64,000 bases of DNA from Desarmillaria ectypa (Eukaryota > Basidiomycota > Agaricomycetes > Agaricales > Physalacriaceae), in contig JAUDYN010000002.1 in the NCBI GenBank assembly GCA_030407005.1, forward strand, positions 1,798,001-1,862,000, written 5' to 3'. The first letter of the stretch is position 1. The number at the start of each line of letters is the position of its first letter. The notes under the pieces were generated by a model. The model ran no database searches. It was not told the origin of the DNA and saw only the letters and a program-made list of their open reading frames with translations. The translations under genes were made by a program, and so were the position numbers. Positions 33,905 through 46,133 of the stretch are shown here, piece by piece.

Positions 33905-36775
33905 ATGGCATATAACCGCGAATGGGACAGAGGCAAGGACACTTGGACAGATGGTGCACAGTGGCAAGGAGCAAATGTGCACCCAAGAGAAGACGACCAT
34001 TATGGCGACAGCAAGCGACGAAAATTTAACGGCGGGGTATGCCATGATTTTGCTTATTTTCCCTCTTATTCCCCTCACTGTTTTCTACCAGGGGTATCAA
34101 GGCTATGATGCCTACTCAAACTATGAGGAGGCTGCCCACGATAGTGCTGCTGCTCGCCCATCCGCTCAAGATTTTGGACAGCCACGCAACACTGCCGGAG
34201 GATTTCCTAAGAAACGCCTGCAGCCCTCCGATCCCAGCCCTCATGTTATCTTTCTTGGCCTCGATACGGACTTCACAGAAGCCGATGTACGACACTTTCC
34301 CTCGTTGTCTGGCGCTATTCTCACTTTTTATCCGTAGCTTCAGGCATATCTCTCCTCCAACGGATGTAGCGTCGAGACTGTCACCATCATCCGAGATAGA
34401 TCAACAGGCACTTGCCCATTCGTATTTCCTTTTGCGCACGCATTGACATAATTCGTCGTCGGGTTTTCAAGGTACTTCAAAAGGATTCGGTTTCGCCCAG
34501 TTCTCTTCAACAGACCACGCACGACTGTTTGTGGATCCTCTATTTCCTTACATCCAAGTGCCGCCACCTGCATCTCATGGCGCGACGGCAGCCGCAGCAT
34601 TCTACAAAGCCTTGGAGACGGGCGCCCCGCATAGTGGGCGAAGAGTCAAAATTGACTATTCCCAGAGCGCCACGCCTCACGAGAAAGGTCGCTTCAATCG
34701 TGGAAACGTCAACGACGGCACCCGTGACATTGGGAACTCTCAAGCGGCCGTCTTGTTGTTCCGTGGTCTTGATCCTCTTTCTGGGCCACAGGCCATTCAT
34801 CAGGCCATGAGGTCATCTTCCGGGCCTGGTAAAGATGGCGCTAAGGGCATGCGACGGATTATCTTGATCAAGGATCGAGTTACCATGGCCAGTTTTGGCT
34901 TTGCCTTCGTGGAGTTCACTGATGTGCAGGCAAGTTGTGTTGTCCTGTGCACTGCTCGAAAGAGGTTCTGATCTTTGTCTTCAAGTCTGCTTCGGTAGTT
35001 CTTGCCGCGACCATGTCACCTCAGATCCATCCGTCCGGTTTTCGCATATCGGATCGACCTGTAGCTGCTTCTTTTGCTCATCCTGACTCGTTTCAACCTA
35101 TTGATAATGTGATGTTGCGCGACGATGCCTGCATTCCATCGTCCCTGGTGCTAGGAGGCGTCGAAGGTACTTGGGTTAGGTACTGGGATGACAGTTCCAC
35201 GTTGGCTATGCTCGAGTTTCAGGTTGCCCAGCCTGCACCGGCTGTCCAGACCGTCAAGGAACGTAAAGAAAAGAAAAAGGCCAAAGGTCATTTACATGTT
35301 TTCCCATTGACGTTCATGTTTGTTTTATTGACAGCATATTATAGACACGACGGTTCAACGGCTATCAGTTCAGCCCGCTCCTTCGACCTTACCTGTCTCC
35401 GACAAACCTGTCACTCTGAGCTTCAGCAAAGGTCCAGCTAAAGCTGCAGGTACGCCGGACATAGTTCGTCCTCAGGTGTTTCCTCTTTTCATACAATAAA
35501 CAGCATCCACTGTCAAGAAATCCGTGGCCTCAGCTTTTGCATCTGATGATGCATCTGATGATCAACAGGATGGAGATGAAGACCTGTTGAACGTTAGTCG
35601 GAGAGGTAGGAACTTCTTCCTCCTTTAGTTCGTTACTATGCTTATCCATCGTAGCCGGAACGTCTAAGCAGTCTACACTGATCGTAAGCAAGAAGGTAAC
35701 GTGAAAAGAATTTGTTGCGCACCACATCGTCGTTCCTCTCATAACTGAGGTTTCGATAACCAGACTGCCAGCAATATCAACAAATGGAATCAAGTTCAGG
35801 AAGAACTTTCTCAAGATGTCAGTGCTCGGCTGCCTTCAGTTCTGGTGACGATTATCTTTTGGCTCTCCTTTGCCACCTTTGGAATTCCACGGTTCTTACA
35901 TTCTGGATACTATACATGCAGGCCACGACATCCACTACTGATGCTACCGGGTCCGCTGCGCAAGCATCGAGTGCACCCACCCAAGCCAATACGACACCGA
36001 CATTGACCGAGTTCGAGTTCTCGGATGTCAGCGCGATGAGCTGTCTTCTCTGCGCTCGACAATTCAAATCCGTGGATCAATTGAAGCGCCACAACAAGGA
36101 ATCAGATTTGCATAAGGCTCGCGTCCTTCAACCTGTGTACTGTCTGTTGTTCTGTGACTGGGCTGACCATCGTCTTTTTTGATCTTTTCTCCCTGAATCT
36201 TCTATCAATTGGATATGAACAGAAAAATCTCAAGGATCCGAATTTGCAAGAAGTTGCCCGCCAGAAGGTCAAGGCTCGACAAGCAAGCGCAGTCCCGAAG
36301 TATCGTGACCGCGCTTCCGAACGGCGAATACTTTTCAACCAGCCTGATGCTCCCATACCGGAAAAGGACAGTGGGCGGGCAGCACCCAAACGACAGGTTG
36401 AAGGCCCATCGGCAGCGCCGCCACTGCCGCCCCCGACGAACCCGGGTGAGGATAGCAATAATGTCGGCAATAAAATGCTCAAGATGATGGGCTGGACGGA
36501 GGGAACTGGACTAGGAACAAGTGGCGAAGGCCGAGTCGATCCTATGTATGTGGTACTCGCGTCGTTGATCGATTCTCTGTTGATTTTACCCCAGAAAAAC
36601 TGCCATCTATGTGGAAGGTGCCGGTCTAGGCGCCAGTAAAGGCAAAGACATCGGCAAACTTACTGAAGGCTATTCAGGCTACGTCTCTATGGCGCAGGAC
36701 TCTGTAGGTGATTTAGAATATCTTCGGTTCAGTTGGCTCAAATTGATGTAGGCACGAGAGCGGTATGGGAGCTAA
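33905..36775 (+). CDS. RBM5/RBM10-like splicing factor (RRM, RRM, C2H2, G-patch)
   Basis: These nuclear RNA-binding proteins act in the early spliceosome and alternative splicing. The start (33905) reads MAYNREWDRGKDTWTDGAQW. RRM1 begins PSPHVIFLGLDTDFTEADLQ and continues in later exons (NGCSVETVTIIRDRSTG, FGFAQFSSTDHARLFVDP). The linker GRRVKIDYSQSATP precedes RRM2 (SQAAVLLFRGLDPLSGPQAI, TMASFGFAFVEFTDVQ). A single C2H2 zinc finger is present at about 36,036-36,117 (MSCLLCARQFKSVDQLKRHN...H). The G-patch follows (NKMLKMMGWTEGTGLGTSGE with AIYVEGAGLGASKGKD), and the end is ARERYGS. More than ten introns of about 50 bases are visible. I see no RanBP2 zinc finger and no clear OCRE repeat. Boundaries of some middle exons (35,300-35,930) are approximate. 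Confidence 0.85.
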
Positions 36776-36917
36776 CCAGATATCTAAGTGTCCATGCTCT
36801 ACATATTTTTGGCTCCGAGAATGATACTTGTTTCATGTAATTATATACCAAAGTCTTTGACTGCTACCAAATCCAAACGAGCGTGTTATTTCTGATACGT
36901 AATGCATAATGGGTAAC

Positions 36918-38085
36918 TCAGGCAAATGCTTGCAGCGCTATTACCAAACCACCGAGACCGGCAACAACCATTCCAACACCGTTGCTCAAAGCCCCGTTGC
37001 TGCCGCTCGTGCTACTGGCAGAGGTAGCGGATCCAGAGGTAGAAGAGGTACCAGAGCTCGAAGCACGAGTTGAAGAAGCGACAGAGAGCGTCGAGGTAAC
37101 GACGGAAGATGTTCCAGAGACAGATACGGTCGAGGTTCCCTGTTCGACAGTCATGTATGTTCCCTGAGAAAGGCATCGTTTTTCAATCAAGCGGTGGGGA
37201 CAAAAAGATACATACAGCAATGAGGGAACCCATGCCGCTCTCCTGCGGTCATAGCACGAAGCATGAACGGATGAACATAAACATTTGCAATTATATGAAA
37301 CTTACAGACAAGTACGAAGCCAAGTCGAAGGTGGAAACACCTATGTTTTCTGTGTACCCATTAGGCGAGGCGAAGGTCGAAGGCTGTTGAAAGAGGAGAA
37401 TAACATAGCTGCCAAAAAAAAAAAAAAAAAAAAAAAATTAGGCGCGTAAAAGATGGGAGAGGCGATCAACGAACCGGTGAGCTCCACTCCCGTCTGCCGG
37501 AGCTGGTCCAGCATACGAAGTGATGGCGGTAGCAGAAGAATTGGAAACGGCGTCGTCTAAAAACGCATTTGAGCAAACGTTTGTCATACTCAAGATGAAA
37601 CGCAACTGGAAATGGTGTCTCCGTTGACCAACCAGTGTCGAGTGACCTGTGCATTCTTGGTTCCGACGACGTCGGCGTCAACCATGGCAAGCGTGAAATT
37701 TCCGCTCAGCCCGACCGACGAGTTCGCCGGGGTGACAGTAACGGTAGGAGCAGTGCCGACCTCTGCAACCTTTGTCAGAGAAACGACTGTATATGCATAT
37801 TGAAATTGTACTTACGGTCCTGACTGAGAGCCTGTCCGGGCGTTATGACTCCAACACCTAGGATGTTATCAGTATATCCATGGGATCATGCTCGCCATTG
37901 ACCGAACCTTCAAAGTTGACGGTAAGAATGGCGCTGGGGTCGAAAGACGACAACAAGTCGGGCACAATTTCAGATTGGGTGAAATGAGCCTTAATGGCGG
38001 CAATCTGGAGGGCGGTGTCATTGGAAGACTGTGAAGCCACGAAGGGAAGAAGAGAGAGCGACAAAAGGACTGGGAGGGAGATCAT
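36918..38085 (-). CDS. Secreted GPI-anchored PEBP-like protein
   Basis: PEBP proteins bind phospholipid headgroups and often regulate kinases or proteases. The protein begins with a signal peptide (MISLPVLLSLSLLPFVASQS). PEBP-like elements follow through several introns: SAILTVNFEG, GVITPGQALS, TAPTVTVTPAN, FTLAMVDADVVGTKNAQVTR followed by HWLVNG (the ligand-binding strand-loop), and YVILLFQQPSTFASP, the conserved C-terminal PEBP segment. A Ser/Thr-rich stalk (TSSTSGSATSASSTSGSNGA) and a hydrophobic end (GVGMVVAGLGGLVIALQAFA) then give a GPI-anchor signal. An unusually long T-run precedes the acceptor of the intron before YVILLF. Cell-surface localisation is inferred. This branch of the family has no settled function. 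Confidence 0.78.
37414..37437 (+). repeat. A24 homopolymer (T24 on the coding strand) inside an intron
   Basis: Twenty-four consecutive A lie between a GCC and ATTAGG. On the coding (minus) strand of the PEBP-like gene this is a T24 tract that ends TGGCAG, the intron acceptor before the CTATGTTATT exon. It therefore serves as an extreme polypyrimidine tract. Confidence 0.9.
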
Positions 38086-38320
38086 GACAGTAAAAGGTGG
38101 TGGTGGTATAAGAAAGAGAAAGGTTTAAATTTGCTTGGCATAACCTGTGACAGACGCGTGTGGCGGGCATACTCCGCCGTAAACCCCTAACATTATATGA
38201 AAATACTATTATATGCGTGGTCCGTGACGAGAAATACAATGCGATACAGATACAATATAAATGACAATTTTGAAAGCACCTGTGAAAGCTTGTACCATAA
38301 CACATAGATAACGTCAACCA

Positions 38321-41300
38321 TCATCGTTCACCGAAATCCTCTGAGCCTACAGTCGTATTTTCTAATGAGGTAATTTCAGACATGGGCGGCAGAAGGGGCG
38401 AGCTCAACAGCTCTGCATCGGATATCGATGATGCAGCTTTCCGTCTTCGTCTCCGCTGTGAAACAGCAAACGTTGGCGATGACGGCGTAGGTGGTTCAAA
38501 ACCGCTCGATGCTAGGCGCGCCAGAAGGTCTCGAGCCAAGTCATCTGGGTTGCCGTTTAGATCTAAAGGCAGTGGTGCATTAGGACGAGCTTCCGCGGCA
38601 CTTGGCCGTGCCCGGCGGTTCTTGCGTGTTCCCACAGTGTCTCCATTCCGCAACTTCTCTAGTAAACTGTCCAGAGCGTCAGTACCCTGGTTCGACATCT
38701 CCATCGCCTTCTCGCGATTCAGCCTCATTGTTTCGGCAGCTTGTTTCCGTTTGGCCGTTGCAAGTCGTTCATCTGTCGCAGTTTGGTTGTCGGCTTTGCA
38801 CTTCTACACTAACAATGAGTCAAGTCTTTTCGGAAACTAGAAAATGACATGCTTTATAGGACGTGACGAAGGTTTTGAAGATACCATAGAATTCAGAAGA
38901 ACTCATGTTTCGATTATCTTCTTCGCCGTAGTAGCAAATGACCTCGGTGAACGTCGTGTCTGCAAGCCGTACTTCGTCCACCAAGTCGTCCACCTGCATC
39001 TTGGCTTTGTTGACAAAGTTCCACATTTGTTGGCCGTATCGTTCTGTTTGATCGATGCGTGCAAAATGCTCTTCTAGTTCTTCACGTATCCTCTTGATAC
39101 CATCCCGGAGATCGCCTAGGCCTTTCCGAACTTCTTGAAGATTGACTACCAGGATTGTTGAGAAAACATGACGGCACCTGAAGGTACGTAGCATACCTCT
39201 GTACGCCTCCGCAGGCTTTGCAAGTTCCTCGAGGAACTCTTCCATGTCCGGGAAATGTTTAGAAACAGTACGCTCCAAGAAGTGAAGTAGTGTCGTGTTG
39301 TTTACTGACTTGGTATCAACCAGCTGAAGGCGCCCGTTAGACAACTGTCGAGAGCATCAATGTAAAAGTATATACCTTATTGATACTACTGACACGGAAA
39401 CCAAACGCGCCGCCCTTCACACCGGACCCGTTCATGTAGTTTCCAATCAGGAGAATGAGCTATCAAGCATCGGTCAGAGTAACAATTAGTCAAACAACAA
39501 ATAGATTACACTAAGCAACTCCTTGAAAGCCTTAGCATGGAGGAGGGCATCTCCCGCCTCTGAAAGTTTTCGTGCACCCTAAGTCATAAACTGGGTAAAC
39601 TTTATTCCGATTAATGCAAGACTGCAACGAACCTGATCCAGCAGTGACCACCGTTCTTCAAATGCACACTTGTACAACATGCCCTCAATACGAGGTCCCA
39701 GGCGATCAATTTGTATTAGTTTAACCATGAGACGATCCGAAGGATGAAGCTCAGCAAGTTCCTCTGGCCCTGAGTTCCGATACACGTTCAACTTGCCAAC
39801 CTGTTCTGGGGATGGTAGTACTCGTTTCAATTCACTCAAGAACACTTGAGAACACAGGCCCTGATCGAAGTGCTGAATTTTGCGAGCAATCTCCTCAGGC
39901 TCAAGTTTTTTGACGCCCTGAATGAGGATTTCTGACTAGGGGGTCAGGGATGCGTGCCAACAGTCTTACGTCATACGCTCACCAACTCTTTTCTTGGTTT
40001 CAACATCTAGAACACTCTTCAGCTCGGCACGTTTCTGCCGGGCTAAAGGACGATGGTCAGAAAGGCATGTTTAGTAGCGAGAGAATCTACTACATACCCA
40101 TTAGGTTGATAACCAGCTGCTTAGCCTTGAAGTCTTCCTCCATCTCCATCCATACCCCATCAATCTGGAGCTTCTTCAACATCTCGTGCTCTTTTGCAGG
40201 CTCTTCGTCATTCCAGAGTGTCTTTGAAACCTGTTGATGAGGGAGTTTGTCCCATTGCAGCTGTTTCATCTTGGTACTCGGGGTGATAGGTAGATCTTTG
40301 CGAGCAGAGAGCAATGCATTAAGGTTTGAACCGAGCAACATCGAGGCCCGTGCAGAGCTAGGAGGAGAGCTCGGGTTAGAGGCTAGACCTCGACCAGGAG
40401 GAGGTGGAGGTGGAGGTGGAGGTGGGGTAGAGTTTGCGGAGGTCACAGACAAGGAGACGGCAGGGATCATTCCGACAAAGCCCGGGGGAGGCGGAGGCGG
40501 CGGAGGCGGCGGCGGAGCACCCTTGAATCCAGTTGGAGGCGGTGGAGGAGGAGGTGGTGGTGGAGGTGGAGGCGGTGGGGGAGCACCATGTGCATCGCCC
40601 TCTTCCTTCAGGGTCGGGAGAGGTGAAGGCGTCGGGCCCCCACTAGAGGAGGATACCTGGCGATTCTTGGCCAGGAAGTGCTTGCTGAGCTGTTCAGCCA
40701 ACGAGCCAGGCGCCGGCGTCTGTCCATCAGCGGAAACGTGAGAACTGATGGAAGTTGAGGGTGTATCTTCAGATGAATTGTGTGATCCTCGGACTGACCG
40801 ATCGCCCTCACTCTCTTCACCATTAACGTTAGAATGGTCGCTCGACTCGCCAGCATCTTCAAAGTGTGGCGGAAGAAGATTGTTGCTCTTGTACGGCGCT
40901 CCTAGACCTAGTAGGGGTCTATCCGTACGCCTCGGTGACCCTCGTACACTTCTTGAGCTCGACAGTTGACCCTCCCTCGGGGAATACTGCAGACCTAGCA
41001 TTAGGCATGAGCACAGTAAAGACAAAGACATCACTTACAATTACGACGCCAGCAGCCAACTGATGCTGTATTTGATCGTCTGCATCTTGGTCGTCTGCGT
41101 CCATAAACTGCGAGACTCTTCCGTTGCCGTCTTCCGAAGCTTTTGGCCCCCCAGTCTTGGATACCTTACGAGCAACTTTTGAACCACGGCGCAATCCATT
41201 TTTACGTGGTGTTGCATCCATGTCTTCCTCGTGGTCGTCGTCTTCCTCTCCCCTACTGGGACCATTTCGGCGATTCCTTCCCTCCCGACCCTCAAGAATA

Positions 41301-43766
41301 CCGATAGTTTTGGTCCGTTGCCATTGTTTCTCGAGCGTTTCCACAAAAGTCTTGCGATCCATGCCACTATTGTCTACGATGGTCCCGACACCTTGGCCAA
41401 CCTCCTTCAACATCTTGAACAATTCCATGATCTGCCATTCCAGCTGGGCAATTGTCTGCTCGTATCCGGACTTCTGGGTGACAAGTTGGCCTTGGAGTCG
41501 TGTTGTTGTTTCCCGAGAGACATGCAACTTCTGCTCAGCGTGCGCCAGCTTTTCTTTCAGCTGTCCAACTAGGCCATCATAACCTTGAGAAATCTCGTCC
41601 TCCAGCGCTTCCTTTTCCAGCTTCAAGCGCAATGCTTCCGCACGGGCCTTATTTGCTTCATCTTCGACAGCTTGGTAACGGTCGGCCTCGTTAAATTGCG
41701 CTATGATGCGTTCCACTGAGTGTCCAAAACGCTGCTCGGCACCAGCCAGCTTCTTGTCCATCACAACATCGGTCACTAGCGAGTCGAGAAGCTGGTAATA
41801 GTGTACCATCGGCGGACCTTCCTCTCGAATCAGCAGTAAATGCTGCATCATAGACAGGAAATAGTCTCGAGCTTTACTTTCTTGAACCTTGGCATAAATT
41901 GCATTATAAACGTCCAAAGGGTTAGTAAGGTCGCGTAAAATCTCTTGATCCAGCCGATCGCGGAGTTTCTGTTCGTCCTCATCTAAAGAATTTTGCAACA
42001 GCCGTAATTGCTTGTCTATATTCGAAACGTTGAAGTTTCGGCAGAGCTCAAGAATACGCTGTAATCCAGCAGCCTCCATTTGCGAACGATGGTGGAGCCT
42101 GAGATCCAGATCATCTACGAAGTCGAGGACACCTCTAAGGAGTATCAAATTTGATAACTGTGAAGCCTTAGTAAAATCAAAACAATACTAGGATACACTT
42201 ACAGCGTAGTCATTAAGATTACTTTCCAGGCCACCAGCCTTTTTGACGTCTTCACTTGCACCAACCAAACTACCCATCTTGCCTCGTCCAGAGAGAGAAT
42301 GCTCCATTGATTTGAACCAATAATCATATGGTCCCCCACTCTCATTATTTGAAGAACTGAGGGTTTCCAAAGCAGAGACGACAAGCATGTGCGCTTGACC
42401 ATCATCCCAGTAAGTCAGGAATGATAACAAATCCAGCAGAAGCCTTCGCGTGGGGATATGAGGAGTATTGAGAGAGGACGCCACTTGCGTTACGATCAGG
42501 TTATGCGTCAGGGCCTCTGCCGTCGCTGACTATCTCTTGGATTAGTCGAACTTGGGGGACCGTATAAATATCACATACGGCGTTGTTAAAGATTTGTTTG
42601 AGGCATTTGACGATTTCATATTCAAGATTTATGTCGTTCTCTCCTCTAAGTCGCCATCAGATCACAAACAGAACGACCAGGTTCAGTCAACCCACCTTGA
42701 TGAACCTTTGCGGCTAATGTGCGTAAGTGTCTGTGCTAGGACCGATGTTCCTTGTATAGAAATAAAGTGCTGAAGCCAACTGTTTTAACATCAGTACATC
42801 GTTAATTATAGAGTAACAAAATCGAACGGACCTCAGCTCTAAACTACGCAATGATACCTGAAGACTTCCGGCTTGCTTTGGCGTAATGGTTTTATTCAAA
42901 AACTTTTGAATGTACCATTCTGGCGTTTCGGGAATTATAGCAGAAGGCTGGCCTGACTCCGTCTGCCTTCGCGTCTGGTCGTCTCTCTGCTTCTCCTCTT
43001 TCCGTCGAATTTGCCAATCATTATATACCATACGCCATTTCTGATCAATCGAGAGGTTCGGTATGTCTGTGAGGACTCGAGTACGCTTGACATTATCGAA
43101 CAGTGCCTCGATCTCCTCGTCAGTGTCCGGCCGAGATAACTGTGCGTCGTCTGAATTGTTGTGCCGATGAGGATGATAGAAATGATTGAGAGAAGTCCCC
43201 TCAGAGGAAAGGGACGAGTATTTGGAATGTCTTGCACCTTCGGACCGCGTTGTGGCGGAAGACATTGGACGCATCATGGCCCCAGCAGACGCTGAGGCTG
43301 GCATGGGTGCATAACCATTTGCAGGAAACTGGCCAAAGTCGAGCATGTGTCCCGAAGATGAGGAGGAGGCTTCACTGCGACGCATATGGGCTGTTTGAGG
43401 TGTATAAAGCTTGCTCCCGGAAGAGGATCCAGCAGAATCGTTATACAAGGTGGAAGAGTCGGAAACTGAGAAGGTGCTGGGTGAGCCCAAGCCATGATCT
43501 TCATTGCCTCTGTCTCCACCGGCCCTACTCCGAGTCATGCCAAACTTGTTGAATTCGGTGCCATTAGTGGTCAGTGTCGGATTGGTGATGGGTGCTGAGA
43601 TGTATGATGCCCCACGGAGCCCCTGCGAAACAGTACCGACTGGAAGGGGTGAGCTAGGCGGAGGCCCTAGCTTATCGTAGGGAACAGAGCTCTCGCTGAG
43701 TTCCTGAGTGGAGGATATCGAAGATTGACGAAGCTTTGTCTTCCTGCGGCCAAATATGCTGTCCAT
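38321..43766 (-). CDS. Formin (Diaphanous-related actin nucleator)
   Basis: Formins nucleate and elongate unbranched actin for polarity, cytokinesis and hyphal tip growth under Rho GTPase control. The N-terminal part starts MDSIFGRRKTKLRQSSI and is Ser-rich, then DEEIEALFDNVKRTRVLTDI and WYIQKFLNKTITPKQAGSLQ mark the GTPase-binding/FH3 region. It continues with HIPTRRLLLDLLSFLTYWDD and LSNLILLRGVLDFVDDLDLR, with a coiled coil at about 41,400-41,700. FH1 lies at about 40,400-40,590 and has three polyproline runs of 8-15 prolines. FH2 (about 38,850-40,300) begins MKQLQWDKLPHQQVSKTLWN. The C-terminal part has GTDALDSLLEKLRNG plus RKNRRAR, a good DAD autoregulatory element. All introns are short. 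The start 43766 is chosen at MDSIFGRR, since the frame upstream is not supported. It is the fungal SepA/Bni1-type formin. Confidence 0.93.
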
Positions 43767-43987
43767 TTGGAATAAGTTGGAGGGAAGAGAAAGAATATAG
43801 GCCCCGTCCGACAGGGTATTGAAGGAAAACACAGGAGATCAGGCAGGCCGTACCGACATTCGGTAAATCATGAAGCAGTGAGCAATAATAATGAAATAAA
43901 AATGGTGATACCGTGACTGGATGTCGTGTTGTAATGCCTTGTTGATCATCACCCCCTTCCCGCCAAGCACTTTCAGTCGCCACCACC

Positions 43988-44335
43988 ATGGCAGGCCCAA
44001 ATCTCGAAATATTCAAGTTTTCTGTCTATCTCTTCGTGCCAATATGGGCCCTCGTTCACTTTGGAGATCCTGCTTGGTATCGAAACAATGTTCTTCCAGT
44101 GAGCTCTCTTCCGCCCTTTTCTTTGTCTCACTCTACACTAAATCTTCCCAGTATAAGGATAAGCTGTTTCCCCCAACTGTACAACAGGTGTGGCGCTATC
44201 TAAACTTCGTGAAAAGACGCCGAAACCTGTGTTTAGGAAATCCCCACCGAGCAAAAGGTTTTACGGGAGCAATTAGCCCAAATCAAGGCTGACCGGATTG
44301 CCGCTGCTCGTGCAAGAAGTAGTAACGATTTCTAG
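43988..44335 (+). CDS. PET100-like cytochrome c oxidase assembly factor
   Basis: Pet100 is a small inner mitochondrial membrane protein needed to assemble complex IV. The first exon reads MAGPNLEIFKFSVYLFVPIW, then ALVHFGDPAWYRNNVLP, matching the family start with its single transmembrane segment. Two introns (about 44,100-44,151 and 44,189-44,237) separate YKDKLFPPTVQQ and a last exon EIPTEQKVLREQLAQIKADR, ending in SSNDF. It totals about 81 residues, the normal size. It is divergent from the formin (221 bases between starts) and convergent with the serine dehydratase. Confidence 0.88.
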
Positions 44336-44442
44336 CTTGCACGGACCCACCTGTCGTGAGTCGACTAGTATGGATCTATATAGACACACTCAGATGGCTT
44401 CTAGCTGTATGTTACTGTCGCTGCAATCAAAATACACGCTCT

Positions 44443-45785
44443 TCATGCTTTTTTCTCAACTATCAACTTTTCTCCTTCGTTGATTGATACCTCCCAGCCT
44501 CCAGCTGTGTCCTTCTCAACCGATTTCCTATAAAATTCTATGTCATCATGGGAAACCTTGAACCCGCCACAGACAACGAATACGACCATTCTTTCCTGCA
44601 TCGAGTTCGCCGGCCCTGATACAAGTTTGTTGAACAATGCAGGACTGTATGCAGGGGTAAGGGTCGTAGCGCAAGCCAGCTCTACCAAAAGTTTATGGTC
44701 GCCTGTGATTAAATGTCAAGGTCACAGAACTTCAGAAGCACTCAGCAGCTCACGCGTGAACAAACAGGCGGCTTGCATGCTCAATTCATCCGGTACAGAG
44801 ACACAAGTTATTCCTCCCTCTCTTGTCAATGCCATCTTTATTACCTTGGCTGCAGGTTGGGATGCTCCCAACGAACCAGATGCCATCGAGGAGAACTTAC
44901 TAAAATGGGCCAACACAATATTTTCCGTCTTGTCCTCAACGATAGTCACATGGGGCGGAAGAACTTGGGCAAAACCGCCGGAAGATTGACGGTTCAAAGC
45001 AATGGAGTAATGAAAGCAATTGGATCCTCTGGTCTCTAACGCAATGACGGGCACTGTACGGAGGATTTTATCTCTGGGGTCACCTCCTTTGCATTCATAA
45101 GTACTCACCGTCATCCCAGCCAGCCTCCTTGCAGCCAACAAGGATACCTCCCAACAGTCCACCTCCACCGACACTGCAAAAGATCGCGTCCGGTTTCGAA
45201 GTCAGCTGCCTTGATATCTCGGAAACCAGCGATCCGTGGCCTTCCCACACCGTTGGATCATCATATGCTGGAATCATCACCCTGTAATAGCGTTAGGAGT
45301 TTGACGATATGTACCCGTCCAATCTTACGCACGCATTCTCTTCTGCTTTCATTGCTTTCTGAGCAGCAGCCAGTGCTTCAACATACATCTTTCCAACCAC
45401 TACTGTCTCGGCTTTTTCACTCTTGAAGAGATCTAAAGTTCGCTCTGCAACACCCTCAGGTACGTAGACTGTACAGCGAAGGCCAAGTACATTTGCTGCA
45501 CAGGCACCAGCCAAGCCAGCGTTTCCTCCAGATGCCACAATGAGATGGACAGATGGGCCATGCTTCTCTTTTGCTCTTTGAACGAAGAGGGATAAACCTC
45601 TATACTTGAAAGAATGTGATGGATGGAGGTTCTATGATCTCGGTTTGAAACTCTGCACACAAGGCACCTTCCCGGGGGATTTAATGCAGACAAACCTCGA
45701 GTTTCAAATATACATTGCAACCCAACTTTCTTGATATGTAATTGGACCTTATGAGAGGTGTTTCGTTCCAAAGGGAAGCAGGCAT
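44443..45785 (-). CDS. L-serine/threonine dehydratase (PLP-dependent)
   Basis: This enzyme deaminates L-serine (and threonine) to pyruvate (2-oxobutyrate) plus ammonia. The first exon reads MPASLWNETPLIRSNYISRK and LGCNVYLKLE. A 64-base intron joins it to NLHPSHSFKYRGLSLFVQRA, which has the PLP lysine in SFKYRG. Family motifs continue: LIVASGGNAGLAGACAANVL, then YVPEGVAERTLDLFK, MIPAYDDPTVWEGHGSLVSE and the phosphate-binding FCSVGGGGLLGGILVGC. The C-terminal exons have GASQPAAKVIKMAL, CATTLTPAYSPALFNKL and VVFVVCGGFKVSHDDIEFYR. About 340 residues are expected. It is cytosolic with no leader. It shares its promoter region (348 bases) with the divergent alpha-xylosidase gene. Confidence 0.93.
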
Positions 45786-46070
45786 TGGTTTCAGTCGGGG
45801 GTACGAAGTGCGTTTTTTGCAATTAATAATTTCTTGACCTGGCACCGTGACTCATCTACCGGTGCCCCGGGCCGGCCTGAAGTTTAGTCATATTTCAAGT
45901 TTGTTGAGGCAATCTTGGACCTACTATATATTCGGTGGCACCGACCCTTGGCACAAAGTCGTGCACAGATTTCTTCAGGAATGAAACTCAAAATATCTCG
46001 TTCGAGTTCTGCACCTAGTCATACTGTATCAGTCGAGGTACGGGTTTTCCTCGGAGATTCCGTCAGACGG

Positions 46071-46091
46071 CCTCAGGCCTGAGGTATATAA
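46071..46091 (+). promoter_or_regulatory. 14-base perfect palindrome abutting a TATA box
   Basis: CCTCAGGCCTGAGG (46071-46084) is a perfect palindrome directly followed by TATATAA (46085-46091). The TATA motif is 43-49 bases before the alpha-xylosidase ATG. The palindrome may be a site for a dimeric zinc-cluster or other regulator, by position only. Confidence 0.5.
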
Positions 46092-46133
46092 CAAGGTCTT
46101 TAAGATAAATATTGCATCTTTCCCTTCTCAAGC

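Noticed and set aside
40247..40741. Plus-strand open frame of 164 codons with long polyglycine runs
   Set aside because: It is the antisense of the formin FH1 polyproline region. The GGN repeats simply read as glycine on the other strand.
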